Source: Treponema sp. C6A8
Lineage (GTDB): Bacteria; Spirochaetota; Spirochaetia; Treponematales; Treponemataceae
Reading direction: 5' to 3'
Assembly: GCF_000619925.1 (NCBI RefSeq)
Contig: NZ_JHVB01000014.1
Span: 1 to 61,899 of the forward strand
Length of the DNA: 61,899 bases
Shown in pieces: positions 15,688 through 24,221 of the stretch (within the stretch, counting starts at the first letter, position 1; every line of letters starts with the position of its first letter). The translations under genes were made by a program, and so were the position numbers. The notes beneath the pieces were generated by a model that had not been told where the DNA came from, did no database searches, and was given only the letters and a program-made list of their open reading frames with translations.

Positions 15688-16044
15688 ATGAAAATCGCAG
15701 TAACTTACGAAAAAGAAACAGGAAATGTATTCCAGCATTTTGGGAAAACTCAGTATTTTAAGATTTATCAGATTGAAGACGGAAAGATTGTTTCTTCAGA
15801 AGTAATTGATAACGGCGGAAACGGACATCACGCGCTTCCTCCATACCTTAAGAGTCTTGGAGTAGAAACTTTGATTCTTGGAAACCGCGGTCAGGGTGCC
15901 GTTGATGCAATTACCGCTGCCGGTTTAAAAGAAATGCCAGGAATTACTGGTTCTGCCGACGACGCCGCAGAACTTTTTGCAAAGGGCGAACTCAAGCCTA
16001 ACTTTGCAGCTAAGTGTGACCATCACGGCGAGCATCATTCTTAA
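15688..16044 (+). CDS. NifX/NifB-type dinitrogenase FeMo-cofactor binding domain protein
   Basis: 118 residues. MKIAVTYEKETGNVFQHFGK and FKIYQIEDGKIVSSE at the start, GHHALPPYLKSLGVETLILG in the middle, and NFAAKCDHHGEHH at the C-terminus. This is the small stand-alone NifX-like family that binds metal clusters and occurs in many anaerobes without nitrogenase; the His-rich tail may bind metal. The start is set at 15688 because GACGAGG lies 8 nt upstream; an earlier TTG is unlikely. Confidence 0.8.
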   Translation: MKIAVTYEKETGNVFQHFGKTQYFKIYQIEDGKIVSSEVIDNGGNGHHALPPYLKSLGVETLILGNRGQGAVDAITAAGLKEMPGITGSADDAAELFAKGELKPNFAAKCDHHGEHHS

Positions 16045-16047
16045 TCT

Positions 16048-16430
16048 TTATTCAGTAATCTCAATCTGGTTTCCTTCAACAGCCACGATGCAGCTTTCAT
16101 AATAGCCGTCGCCGGTTGTTCGGGGACCGCTGACAACTTCGTAGCCGTCGGTCTTAAGTCTTGCAGTTAGAGAATCAACTTTTTCCTTGCTGCCAAGACT
16201 AAAAGCGACATGAGCGTATCCCGTCCGATTCAAATGTTTTTCCTCATCTAAAAGACCAGGTTTAGTCATCACTTCTAATCTGGCACCGTCTTCAAAAGAA
16301 ATAAAATATGAACGAAAATCAGTTTTATGATTGTGATAACCCTTATTCGAAGTTCCGCCAAGATATTTTACAAAAAATCTCTGGCTTTTTCCAAATCATT
16401 TACATAAAGCGCAATATGTTCAATTTTCAT
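16048..16430 (-). pseudogene. VOC/glyoxalase family protein with frameshift
   Basis: From an ATG at 16430 the frame reads MKIEHIALYVNDLEKARDF then stops at TTTTTTGTAA. Adding one T to the run of six (minus strand, 16372-16377) restores FVKYLGGTSNKGYHNHKTD, then FISFEDGARLEVMTK and GYAHVAFSLGSKEKVDSL, a complete glyoxalase/bleomycin-resistance fold. It is therefore a one-base deletion in a homopolymer: a recent pseudogene, a slippage site, or a sequencing error. A promoter-like box lies at 16474-16503. Confidence 0.75.
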
Positions 16431-16473
16431 GTTTGTTTACTCCCCTTCTAACTTTCTTCTTACCATTTCCAAT

Positions 16474-16503
16474 ATTATATCAGAGATTTTCACTCAAAAC
16501 ACT
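16474..16503 (-). promoter_or_regulatory. promoter-like repeated box, copy 3
   Basis: Minus strand CAGTGTTTTGAGTGAAAATC TCTG followed by ATATAAT. Same layout as copies at 665 and 11319. It lies 43 nt upstream of the glyoxalase-like start. Confidence 0.5.
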
Positions 16504-16542
16504 GATATAAGTTTAATTTAGTGATATTCTATAATAACTGAC

Positions 16543-17202
16543 ATGGACTACAGCTATATTTTTTCTTCTGCAAAAATCAAAAAAGATTCTCTGGAAGAGG
16601 CGGGCTTTGCCAGCAGCGAAGGTAATTTCTATCTTATGAGCCTGCCAATTTCAAAGGGAGCTTTTAGGGCTGAATTTTCACTTTCACCTTCCGAACAGAC
16701 TCTCACCGTTAATCTTTTTGATTCTGAAACCAACGAAAAATATGCCCTTTTTGACATGCCTTCTCACGGTGCTTTTGTCGCTTCACTCCGCGAAGAAGTT
16801 CAGAAAATTATTGATGACATCAAAGCCAGGTGTTTTGAAACAAAAGATTTGAAGGATGATTTTATCGCCTGGATTAAATCGAAATTTGGAGCAGAGCCTG
16901 ATTACCCCTGGCCGGATGACGCCCCCTACTCTTTTGTCTTCCGCTGCCAGAACCAAAAATGGTTTGCACTTGTGATGAGAATTAAGTACCGTCAGCTGGG
17001 GCTCACAGGTGATGAAGAAGTCTGGGTTGTAAACATGAAGGCCGAGCAGGAAGCTATCCCAAACCTCGTTGACAGAAAATCAATCTTCCCCGCCTGGCAC
17101 ATGAACAAAAAACACTGGATTACAATCCTTCTCACCGCGGTGACTGATTTTAATAAACTCTGTGAACTGACAGAAAAAAGCTACGAGCTGGTAAAGCGAT
17201 AA
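16543..17202 (+). CDS. MmcQ/YjbR family protein
   Basis: 219 residues. The C-terminal ~110 residues are the MmcQ/YjbR double-wing fold: GAEPDYPWPDDAPYSFVFRC, KWFALVMRI, VVNMKAEQEAIPNLV and FPAWHMNKKHWITILL. The N-terminal 100 residues (SSAKIKKDSLEEAGF onward) are the extra domain found in longer members. Function unknown; a DNA-binding role has been suggested for the fold. TATAAT ends 7 nt before ATG with no ribosome binding site, so a leaderless transcript is likely. Confidence 0.8.
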   Translation: MDYSYIFSSAKIKKDSLEEAGFASSEGNFYLMSLPISKGAFRAEFSLSPSEQTLTVNLFDSETNEKYALFDMPSHGAFVASLREEVQKIIDDIKARCFETKDLKDDFIAWIKSKFGAEPDYPWPDDAPYSFVFRCQNQKWFALVMRIKYRQLGLTGDEEVWVVNMKAEQEAIPNLVDRKSIFPAWHMNKKHWITILLTAVTDFNKLCELTEKSYELVKR

Positions 17203-17208
17203 AAAAAG

Positions 17209-17278
17209 AGGAATGGAGCCGAACAGGCGGAAACCCGGAAAGCCCGACCGCCCGCGAAGCGGGCGGGAAGGCCCGAAT
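17209..17278 (+). repeat. dispersed palindromic repeat, partial copy C
   Basis: GAATGGAGCCGAACAGGCGG, then GGAAAGCCCGACCGC followed by the perfect inverted pair CCGCCCGC-GAA-GCGGGCGG. It shares the AAAGCCCGACCGC core with copies B and D. It lies between converging genes and could also act as a terminator. Confidence 0.55.
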
Positions 17279-17283
17279 TATCC

Positions 17284-17898
17284 TTAAAGTTTGTTTCTAA
17301 AGACAATTCCGTGGCGTTTCAGAAAGTTGTATAAAGTTTGCTCAGTAACGTGGAATGTTACGCTTATGTATTTTTTTGAGAAACCGCTCGAAAGCATTGA
17401 AATTATTTCATTTTCGTAGGGAGAGAGTTTATAGTGTGAGTTCAGTTTTCCGCGAGGCCGGCCAAGAACGGCGCCTTCTGATTTTTTCCGGCGAAGCGCT
17501 TCTCTTGTCCGGTCAGAAATTAATGTGCGCTCAATTTCGGCTGATATGCTGAAGGCGAATGCCAGCACCTTGCTTGTAAGGTCAGTTCCAAGTTTGTAGC
17601 CTTCCTTTACAGTATAAACAAGAACTTCGTCTTCCATCAGGCGATTGAGTATAGACATAATCATAAACATACTGCGCCCCAGCCGGGACAGCTCTGAACA
17701 GATTATCAAATCGCCCTTTTTTACATTTCCTAAAAGTCGTCCCAGTGTGCGCTTGGATGGTGACACAGTTCCGCTGATTGTTTCTGCAATCCACTTATCA
17801 ATTTTGATTTTATGCCGTTTAGTATATCTCAAAATCTCAAACTTCTGATTTTGAACCGTCTGTTTGTCTGTACTTACTCTGATATATCCGTAAACCAT
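17284..17898 (-). CDS. serine recombinase, invertase/resolvase type
   Basis: 204 residues. The N-terminal catalytic domain carries YGYIRVSTDKQT (Ser at position 9), ELSRLGRSM and the long E helix ending SAEIERTLISDRTREALRR. A C-terminal helix-turn-helix follows (GFSKKYISVTFHVTEQTLYNFL). Size and order match the Mpi/Pin/Hin DNA invertases and small resolvases. No invertible segment with matching inverted repeats was found nearby, though a 7-bp inverted repeat spans its own start. It may act in trans on distant sites. Confidence 0.87.
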   Translation of the reverse strand: MVYGYIRVSTDKQTVQNQKFEILRYTKRHKIKIDKWIAETISGTVSPSKRTLGRLLGNVKKGDLIICSELSRLGRSMFMIMSILNRLMEDEVLVYTVKEGYKLGTDLTSKVLAFAFSISAEIERTLISDRTREALRRKKSEGAVLGRPRGKLNSHYKLSPYENEIISMLSSGFSKKYISVTFHVTEQTLYNFLKRHGIVFRNKL

Positions 17899-17934
17899 AG
17901 TGTACCTCCGCCCGAATTTTCGACAGAACTATGG
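17895..17934. promoter_or_regulatory. inverted repeat spanning the recombinase start
   Basis: CCATAGT (17895-17901) and ACTATGG (17928-17934) face each other across 26 bp, and the left arm contains the recombinase start codon. It could be a recombinase binding site or autoregulatory operator. Confidence 0.3.
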
Positions 17935-17997
17935 AAATGATAAGATACGGTAAAAATTAAGACGAAAGTTTTTATTTCTTCCTCCAATTTTTCCTGC

Positions 17998-18003
17998 TAT
18001 AAT
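17998..18003 (+). promoter_or_regulatory. extended -10 box before the cyclase gene
   Basis: TGCTATAAT is an extended -10 element; nine nucleotides separate it from the ATG at 18013 and no ribosome binding site is present. Leaderless or near-leaderless transcript expected. Confidence 0.5.
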
Positions 18004-18012
18004 AAATAGCAT

Positions 18013-20130
18013 ATGACTGATTCAACAAGAATTATCAGTATTGCATCTCTTATTTTTCTCTCTTTTCTTTGCTTCCAGACAGGATTTTTTTTAATTTCAG
18101 GACATAAAATAAAGCAGAATGGAAGGCGTAGTCTGATTCTTCTTGAATTTTTTACAGGCTTTCTTCTTCTCTTTGATGCCCTGGCCTATCTTTACAGAGG
18201 AAATTCCAGTCAGACAGGCTGGTACATGGTCCGCATCTGTAATCTTTTTGTTTTTATCTGCAATTTCGCATCAGCCTTTTTTTTCTGTTTTTACGTATGT
18301 GAATTTATAAAACGTAAAAAACTAAATCTGTCACTGATTTTTCATCCCATAAGTTCCGTAAAAAGTGGAATTCCTCTTCATCTTTTTATTGTCATCATCT
18401 TCTGTATTGTGGGATTTATCCTTACTGATATCAGCCAGTTCAATCATATTTTCTATTATTTTGATGAAAATAATATTTATCATCGAAACACTTTTTACCC
18501 TTTGAGTGTTGCCATAGGTTTCTTACCATGGCTTATAACTTTTTCAATGTTTATCCAGCACAAAAAACATCTTGAAAAAAATGTCTTTATTTCTATTTTC
18601 ATTTATTTTTCTTTTCCGTTTTTTGGCTTGGTCTTAATTCTCCTTGTTTACGGTTTTTCATGGATTAATATTTCCTTTGGAATTGGCGCAATACACCTTT
18701 TCTTTTCTTCGATAAAATTGATGGAACTGGAGTTCTATTCTGAAAGTCGGGATTCTTCAGTTTTGAGCCCCGTCTACAAAACTGTTAATACCTCGGAGGG
18801 TAATCAGAAAAGAATTATAAAAAATCGAATATGGCAGACTCTTTCTATAAGTCTTGCAGGAATTATTCTGATACTTGTAATTGTCGGAATTACAGGCATA
18901 GCACTTCCAGAAAGAACCTTAATAATTAATCAGCCATATACGAATAATAATTCCTCTGAATCAGTCTGCATAACTTTTGTAAGAAATGCAGAAAAACACT
19001 GGGTTGACGAAGAAGATCCTGACAGAACCGGCGCCCAGTACGATGGTGTTATTTACAACAATATGACAAGCACAATTATTTCCGACTGGAATTTTACGAT
19101 TGCCCTTCCAGCAGAAGGCTGCTCGGTAGATCCTGGTCCATGGAACGGAACCTTTACATTATCAAAAGGCTTTTTAAAAGCTAAAAAACCTCGCGCTGGT
19201 GATAAGGAAAATATTCACGGAGAGGATTTTTACACCATAACACCATTAAAAACTCTTGGTTTCGGCTGTATTATGTACACTCCACATGACTATCAGCCGC
19301 TTTCAGAAACAATCACTTTTACATATTCAGGCATGTTTAAGCCTTTCTTAAATGTTCTTTTTGATGTTTTTCTCGCCCTTCTTTCTGTGATATTAATAAT
19401 TTCAACGACACTTACAATTGTTGAAGGAAAACTCATAAGTGTCGAAGAAGAAAACAGAAAGCTTGAAAACACAGTAAAAGAACGTACAAAAGAACTTGAA
19501 GAAGAAAAGAACCGTTCAGAAAGACTTCTTTTGAATATCCTTCCAAAAGAAATTGCAAAGGAACTCACTGCCCATCCTGACCGTACACTAGCTAAAGAAT
19601 ATCCAAACGTTACGGTTCTTTTTACCGACATTGTTGGATTTACAAAAATAAGCAGTTCCATGAACGCAGAAGAAGTCGTTACCATACTCAATAAATTGTT
19701 TTCCATGTTTGATGAAAGAGCTCAGCGTGAGGAAATCGAAAAAATCAAGACAATTGGAGACTCTTACATGGCAGCAACTGGTCTTACACAGGAAAATGGA
19801 AATGACGGAGCAGAAAAAATGATTCGTTTTGCTCAGGGTCTTCTGGAAGATGTCCACACATTTAACAAATCTTCTCCTGTAAAACTCCAAGTCAGACTAG
19901 GGATAAATTCTGGTCCTCTTGTTGCCGGCGTAATCGGAAAAACAAAATTTATCTATGATATATGGGGTGACACAGTAAACGTAGCAAGCCGAATGGAAAG
20001 TACCGGAGTTCCGATGAAAATCCATGTAACAGAAACTACAAGAGAGCAGACCGCAAATCTTTTCTCATACAACAAAAATACAGAAATTGATGTAAAAGGA
20101 AAAGGTATGATGAAAACTTACTTTTTGTAA
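18013..20130 (+). CDS. membrane adenylate cyclase with CBM2-like sensor domain
   Basis: 705 residues. Residues ~1-240 hold about seven membrane segments (histidine-kinase-like 7TM layout). A further segment at ~278-300 leads to an outer domain (~305-440) with DWNFTIALPAEG (~358), PWNGTF and, at ~415, TLGFGCIMYTP, the W...WNG...GFG pattern of CBM2-like cellulose-binding folds. After a membrane segment (~447-470) and a coiled coil (EEENRKLENTVKERTKELEE) comes a class III cyclase domain: LFTDIVGFT (~536, metal Asp), IKTIGDSYMA (adenine-recognising Lys) and YDIWGDTVNVASRM. This supports cAMP rather than cGMP synthesis. Likely input: polysaccharide or a wall component, by inference. Confidence 0.85.
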   Translation: MTDSTRIISIASLIFLSFLCFQTGFFLISGHKIKQNGRRSLILLEFFTGFLLLFDALAYLYRGNSSQTGWYMVRICNLFVFICNFASAFFFCFYVCEFIKRKKLNLSLIFHPISSVKSGIPLHLFIVIIFCIVGFILTDISQFNHIFYYFDENNIYHRNTFYPLSVAIGFLPWLITFSMFIQHKKHLEKNVFISIFIYFSFPFFGLVLILLVYGFSWINISFGIGAIHLFFSSIKLMELEFYSESRDSSVLSPVYKTVNTSEGNQKRIIKNRIWQTLSISLAGIILILVIVGITGIALPERTLIINQPYTNNNSSESVCITFVRNAEKHWVDEEDPDRTGAQYDGVIYNNMTSTIISDWNFTIALPAEGCSVDPGPWNGTFTLSKGFLKAKKPRAGDKENIHGEDFYTITPLKTLGFGCIMYTPHDYQPLSETITFTYSGMFKPFLNVLFDVFLALLSVILIISTTLTIVEGKLISVEEENRKLENTVKERTKELEEEKNRSERLLLNILPKEIAKELTAHPDRTLAKEYPNVTVLFTDIVGFTKISSSMNAEEVVTILNKLFSMFDERAQREEIEKIKTIGDSYMAATGLTQENGNDGAEKMIRFAQGLLEDVHTFNKSSPVKLQVRLGINSGPLVAGVIGKTKFIYDIWGDTVNVASRMESTGVPMKIHVTETTREQTANLFSYNKNTEIDVKGKGMMKTYFL

Positions 20131-20148
20131 AAGCTTTTTAGATTATGC

Positions 20149-20154
20149 TATAAT
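20149..20154 (+). promoter_or_regulatory. extended -10 box before the kinase-like gene
   Basis: TATGCTATAAT, an extended -10, ends 6 nt before the ATG at 20161; no ribosome binding site. It may make the gene independent of the cyclase gene 30 bp upstream. Confidence 0.5.
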
Positions 20155-20160
20155 AGCATT

Positions 20161-21051
20161 ATGATTAATAATTACACTTCTCTTGCACGCGCCCTGGTAG
20201 ATCTTTTTGGAAATTCAGTGGCAATTACCCAAACTGACAGACTCCGCGGCGGTGATATAAACAAAGCCTATGCTCTTACTTTAAATACCGGCGATAAAAT
20301 TTTTATGAAGGCAAACGCCAAAAATAATGCAGATTTTTTTACAGCTGAAGCAGAAGGCCTTTCTGCGATTGCAAATACTCACACAATCAAAACTCCAAAA
20401 ATTTTGTGCACTGGAACAGATGACGGTGAAGATGTCGGCTATAGTTTTCTTCTATTAAGCTACATTCAAAGCGGGGAGAAAGATAAAAACTTTTGGGAAA
20501 GTTTTGCCAGAGAACTTGCCGCAATGCATAAGGCAGATTGCCAAAATTCCTCTTTTGGCTTTTCACAGGATAATTTTATAGGTGCCCGTCCGCAAAAAAA
20601 TACGCCTGTAAACACATGGATTGATTTTTTCAGGGAAAATCGCCTTGTCCCTCAATTCCACGATGCAGATTCCTATTTTACCACGTCAGATCGCGAAAAA
20701 ATTACAAAACTTCTGGATAACCTTGATCACTTTCTTATTGAACCAGAAAAACCTTCCCTCTTACACGGAGACCTCTGGGCAGGAAACATTATGTGTAATT
20801 CTGAAGGTCAAACAATTCTTATTGATCCGGCCTGTTACATCGGGCATCGAGACGCAGACCTTGCTATGACACAGCTCTTTGGCGGTTTCCCAGAGGAGTT
20901 TTACCAAGCCTATAATATGGCTTACCCACTACAGCCCGGCTACGAAGAACGCCGTGACTTATACAATCTATATCAGCTCTTAAACCATCTGAATCTTTTT
21001 GGACCAACTTATCTAGAACCGGTTTTGAGCATTGTAGATGAGTATGTATAA
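20161..21051 (+). CDS. fructosamine kinase family protein
   Basis: 296 residues with an aminoglycoside-phosphotransferase-like kinase fold. LRGGDINKAYALTLNTGDKI is the N-terminal ATP-binding region, LLHGDLWAGNIM the catalytic loop with Asp, and LIDPACYIGHRDADLAMTQLF the metal-binding Asp and following helix diagnostic of fructosamine/ketosamine kinases. These phosphorylate glycated amines so they can break down, as in protein repair or Amadori-sugar use. It stands alone. Confidence 0.85.
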   Translation: MINNYTSLARALVDLFGNSVAITQTDRLRGGDINKAYALTLNTGDKIFMKANAKNNADFFTAEAEGLSAIANTHTIKTPKILCTGTDDGEDVGYSFLLLSYIQSGEKDKNFWESFARELAAMHKADCQNSSFGFSQDNFIGARPQKNTPVNTWIDFFRENRLVPQFHDADSYFTTSDREKITKLLDNLDHFLIEPEKPSLLHGDLWAGNIMCNSEGQTILIDPACYIGHRDADLAMTQLFGGFPEEFYQAYNMAYPLQPGYEERRDLYNLYQLLNHLNLFGPTYLEPVLSIVDEYV

Positions 21052-21119
21052 CATTAATAGAACAAACAAGAATTTTATAATATAATTTTTTCAAACTCAA
21101 TTATTATAAGGACCCCCAA

Positions 21120-21950
21120 ATGGCAAAATTTATTTCCTGGAATATAGATTCATTGAACGCTGCTCTGACTTCAACTTCTGCAAGAGCCATTCTATCTCAG
21201 GACGTACTAAAAAAGATTGCAACCTATGATGCAGACATAATCGCAATTCAGGAAACAAAACTGCCGGCCGAAGGCCCTTCAGATAAGCATGTTGAACTTT
21301 TAAAATCCTACTTCCCTTCTTACAATTTTGAATGGGTTTCTTCCATTCCGCCTGCAAAAAAAGGCTATGCTGGAACTATGATTTTATACAAGGAAGGCCT
21401 TAAAGCCGAAAAGCTTGTCCCAAAATTGGGTGCGCCAGATACAATGGATGATGAAGGCCGTCTTATCGCCCTTGAATTTGATAATTTCTATCTTGTAAAC
21501 GTATATACCCCAAACTCTGGTGACGGGCTCAGACGCCTTAAGGAACGCCAGCAGTGGGATGCCCTATATGCAGATTATCTTTCTTCCCTTGATAAAAAGA
21601 AGGCAGTAATTGCCTGCGGTGATTTTAACGTTGCCCACAAGGAAATCGACCTTGCAAATCCTGCCAGCAATCATTTTTCTGCCGGCTTCACAGATGAAGA
21701 AAGAGAAGACTTTACAAATCTTTTAGGCAAAGGTTTTACAGACAGCTTCCGTTTTATTCACGGTGATATAAAAGACGTTTATTCCTGGTGGGGACAAAGA
21801 ATTAAAACCAGCAAGATTAATAATTCGGGCTGGCGTATTGATTACTTTATTGTCAGCGACCGAATCAAAGATAAGATTAAAAAATCAGAAATGATTGATT
21901 CAGGCCCAAGACAGGATCATACCCCTATCCTTCTGGAAATAGAGCTCTAA
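21120..21950 (+). CDS. xth: exodeoxyribonuclease III/AP endonuclease
   Basis: 276 residues, full length. Active-site segments: SWNIDSLNA, IIAIQETKLP (metal Glu), NVYTPNSGD, CGDFNVAHKEIDL (Asp/Asn), WRIDYFIVS and DHTPI (catalytic Asp-His). The enzyme removes abasic sites and 3' blocks in base excision repair. AAGGA sits 8 nt before the ATG, one of the few conventional ribosome binding sites in this part. Confidence 0.92.
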   Translation: MAKFISWNIDSLNAALTSTSARAILSQDVLKKIATYDADIIAIQETKLPAEGPSDKHVELLKSYFPSYNFEWVSSIPPAKKGYAGTMILYKEGLKAEKLVPKLGAPDTMDDEGRLIALEFDNFYLVNVYTPNSGDGLRRLKERQQWDALYADYLSSLDKKKAVIACGDFNVAHKEIDLANPASNHFSAGFTDEEREDFTNLLGKGFTDSFRFIHGDIKDVYSWWGQRIKTSKINNSGWRIDYFIVSDRIKDKIKKSEMIDSGPRQDHTPILLEIEL

Positions 21951-21970
21951 TCAGAACTCTATTTATTAAA

Positions 21971-22732
21971 TTATATTCCTAGAATAATTTTTACCAGAAG
22001 CAGAGTCAGAACAAAAATGACAAGAGGCTTTACGATTTTTACGCCTTTTGTCATTACAAGTCCAGAGCCTACATAATTCCCCAGCATATTACTTACAGCT
22101 GCAGCAATTCCAAGCGGAATTAAAACCTGGCCATTCAATAAAAATACGACCAGGGCTGCGATATTTGTAGAAAGATTGATGACTTTGGTATGGGCATTTG
22201 CCCTTTTTATTGAAAATCTTGCAAAGACTGAAAATGCAATTATCAAAAATGTACCGGTTCCCGGGCCGTAAAGACCATCATAAATCCCGACCAAAAAGGC
22301 AGAAAGCATCACCACGAAAAAAGTCTTAAAATCATATTTGATATTGTCACTTTCATTTGGACGAAAAATCCTTCTGTTCAAGACACAGAATGCCGCAATC
22401 GGAAGAACTACCAGCAGAAGCGACTTTAAAACCGTCTCGCTGACCAGAAGCGAAAGTTTTGCCCCAATAGCAGAACCCGAAAATCCAAAAAATACCGAAG
22501 GAATTGCAAAGCGTGCTATCACAAGTTTTTGTCTGATAAAGCGGACAGTAGAAAGAGTTGTTCCAAACGCAGATGAAAACTTATTTGTACCGATTGCCGT
22601 ATGAATAGGCAATCCTGCCAGAAGATAAGCCGGCAAAGAAATCAATCCTCCACCACCAGCAATAGAATCAACAAACCCCGCAAGAAAAAGCATGGGGCAG
22701 ACAATCAAAAAACTAGATGCAGACATGTGCAT
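21971..22732 (-). CDS. TauE/SafE-family anion exporter
   Basis: 253 residues with about eight hydrophobic segments. The N-terminal LFLAGFVDSIAGGGGLISLP motif and the mirrored GLYGPGTGTFLIIAF repeat are diagnostic of the TauE/SafE (TSUP) family, which moves sulfite, sulfoacetate or similar organic anions. No sulfur-metabolism neighbour, so the substrate is open. Converges on the exonuclease gene. Confidence 0.85.
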   Translation of the reverse strand: MHMSASSFLIVCPMLFLAGFVDSIAGGGGLISLPAYLLAGLPIHTAIGTNKFSSAFGTTLSTVRFIRQKLVIARFAIPSVFFGFSGSAIGAKLSLLVSETVLKSLLLVVLPIAAFCVLNRRIFRPNESDNIKYDFKTFFVVMLSAFLVGIYDGLYGPGTGTFLIIAFSVFARFSIKRANAHTKVINLSTNIAALVVFLLNGQVLIPLGIAAAVSNMLGNYVGSGLVMTKGVKIVKPLVIFVLTLLLVKIILGI

Positions 22733-22756
22733 ATATTATCAGAAAAATCATTCAAC

Positions 22757-22865
22757 TGCATTATATAATGCCAATCTTGTGCAAAGCACTGATGATTTAA
22801 TTAGTGATGATGCTGTTGTAAATTTTATATTTAAGGGTTCAAAAGCAGGCTACGGAAGAAAATAA
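22757..22865 (+). other. short open stretch, possible gene remnant
   Basis: Between the two minus-strand genes, one frame is open and ends LVQSTDDLISDDAVVNFIFK then GSKAGYGRK and a stop. It has no clear start and I do not recognise it; it looks like the C-terminus of a lost gene. Confidence 0.2.
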
Positions 22866-22872
22866 AAAGAAT

Positions 22873-23694
22873 CTATAAAATATAGCAAATGCCAGAAGAA
22901 ACTAATGAAGTAAGTTCTGCTATGCATACATAAAATCCGGCAAGGTCACCGCTAATACCGCCGAAGTGTTTCTTACTCATACTATAATAGTAAAGGAAAC
23001 AAAGTAATATTGCTGCGAATGGAATTAATGATTTTATTCCGGCAAGGAAACTCATAGCCCAGAGCCCTGCAAGCAGCTGAATACATAAAATCACAATTAC
23101 AAAAAGAGAACTTTTGGTTTTACTTTCAGTAGTAAGCATTCCGTCTGGTCTGGCTTTTGGGAAAATCAATACACTCAATCCGCTCAGGCAGCGTGAAATA
23201 TAAAAACTGAAGCAGACGCTGATTACTAAATTCAAAGATTTTTCCTTTACCAGTGATAAAAATGCCAGAGCCAGAAGGATGTATACAGAAAAACTGATTA
23301 CAGCAAAGGCTCCTACGTGCGGATCTTTTAGGATTTCAAGTTTTTTCTGACGGTCTCCGTAAGAATGAAGGGCATCCATTGTGTCTAAAAATCCGTCCAG
23401 ATGAAAGCCTCCCGTTATTAAAACCGGAATAACAAAAGCTATCAGAGCAAAATAAAGACTATTCGAGGCAAAAATGTCTCCTGCCACCGCCTGCGCAGTC
23501 AGCACTCTAAAATACAAATTAAACCAACCCCACTCGGCAGCACCGATTACCGCCCCAACCCAAGGGAAAAAGCAGAGATGATATTTCATATCGTCTGAAG
23601 CCCAGTTAAAGCGGGGAACAGGGATTTTTGAATAAATAGAAAAAGCGACTGTAAGAGATTTTAAAAACTGGCAGACGGCACTCACGATTTTCAT
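22873..23694 (-). CDS. cobS: adenosylcobinamide-GDP ribazoletransferase (cobalamin synthase)
   Basis: 273 residues, polytopic. SKIPVPRFNW, GGFHLDGFLDTMDALHSYGD (the Asp-rich CobS active-site segment), KDPHVGAFAVISF and HFGGISGDLAGFYV near the C-terminus are CobS hallmarks. It joins adenosylcobinamide-GDP to alpha-ribazole in the last steps of B12 assembly. Overlaps the cobU stop by 4 nt; last gene of the salvage operon. Confidence 0.92.
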   Translation of the reverse strand: MKIVSAVCQFLKSLTVAFSIYSKIPVPRFNWASDDMKYHLCFFPWVGAVIGAAEWGWFNLYFRVLTAQAVAGDIFASNSLYFALIAFVIPVLITGGFHLDGFLDTMDALHSYGDRQKKLEILKDPHVGAFAVISFSVYILLALAFLSLVKEKSLNLVISVCFSFYISRCLSGLSVLIFPKARPDGMLTTESKTKSSLFVIVILCIQLLAGLWAMSFLAGIKSLIPFAAILLCFLYYYSMSKKHFGGISGDLAGFYVCIAELTSLVSSGICYIL

Positions 23695-24221
23695 TTTAAC
23701 TCCACGGGAATTCCCACTACCACTTCATATACTTTATCAGAGATTTTTGCAAGTTCACAGTTAATTTTTCCAAGTGCACGTATATAGCTTTGTGTTGCCT
23801 CATCATATTGGACAGAATCTTCAAAAATGTTATTGGTAACAATTACAAGATTTTTCAGAATAGAAGAAAGACTTTTTACACCCGCAAGGATTTTTTCCAC
23901 TACTTCATCTTCAGATTTTTGCTTACCAGAGAGACCATCAAACATTTCGTTGGCACAAAGATTAGACATGCATTCTAAAAGAGCCGAAGAAGAAGCTGGC
24001 AAAGTGATTTTTTCTAAATTCCTAGCTTCTTCTATGGTTTTAAATCCTTTACCTTCCCTCATCTTCCTGTGACGGGTAATTCTCTTCTGCGCGTCAGCGT
24101 CATCTTCACGCGCCATCATAGTCGCAATGTAATATTTATCCCCATCTGGAAATTCAGTCAGTAGTTTTTCTGCAAAAGCTGACTTTCCGCTGGCACTTCC
24201 ACCATAAACAAGATAAATCAC
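23691..24221 (-). CDS. cobU: adenosylcobinamide kinase/guanylyltransferase
   Basis: 176 residues. YGGSASGKSAFAEKLL is the P-loop; the GTP/His-nucleotidyl region HRKMREGKGFKTIEEA and the C-terminal SYIRALGKINCELAKISDK complete the CobU pattern. It phosphorylates adenosylcobinamide and transfers GMP to it. The start overlaps the cobT stop (ATGA) and the end overlaps cobS, so translation is coupled. Confidence 0.92.
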   Translation of the reverse strand: MIYLVYGGSASGKSAFAEKLLTEFPDGDKYYIATMMAREDDADAQKRITRHRKMREGKGFKTIEEARNLEKITLPASSSALLECMSNLCANEMFDGLSGKQKSEDEVVEKILAGVKSLSSILKNLVIVTNNIFEDSVQYDEATQSYIRALGKINCELAKISDKVYEVVVGIPVELK

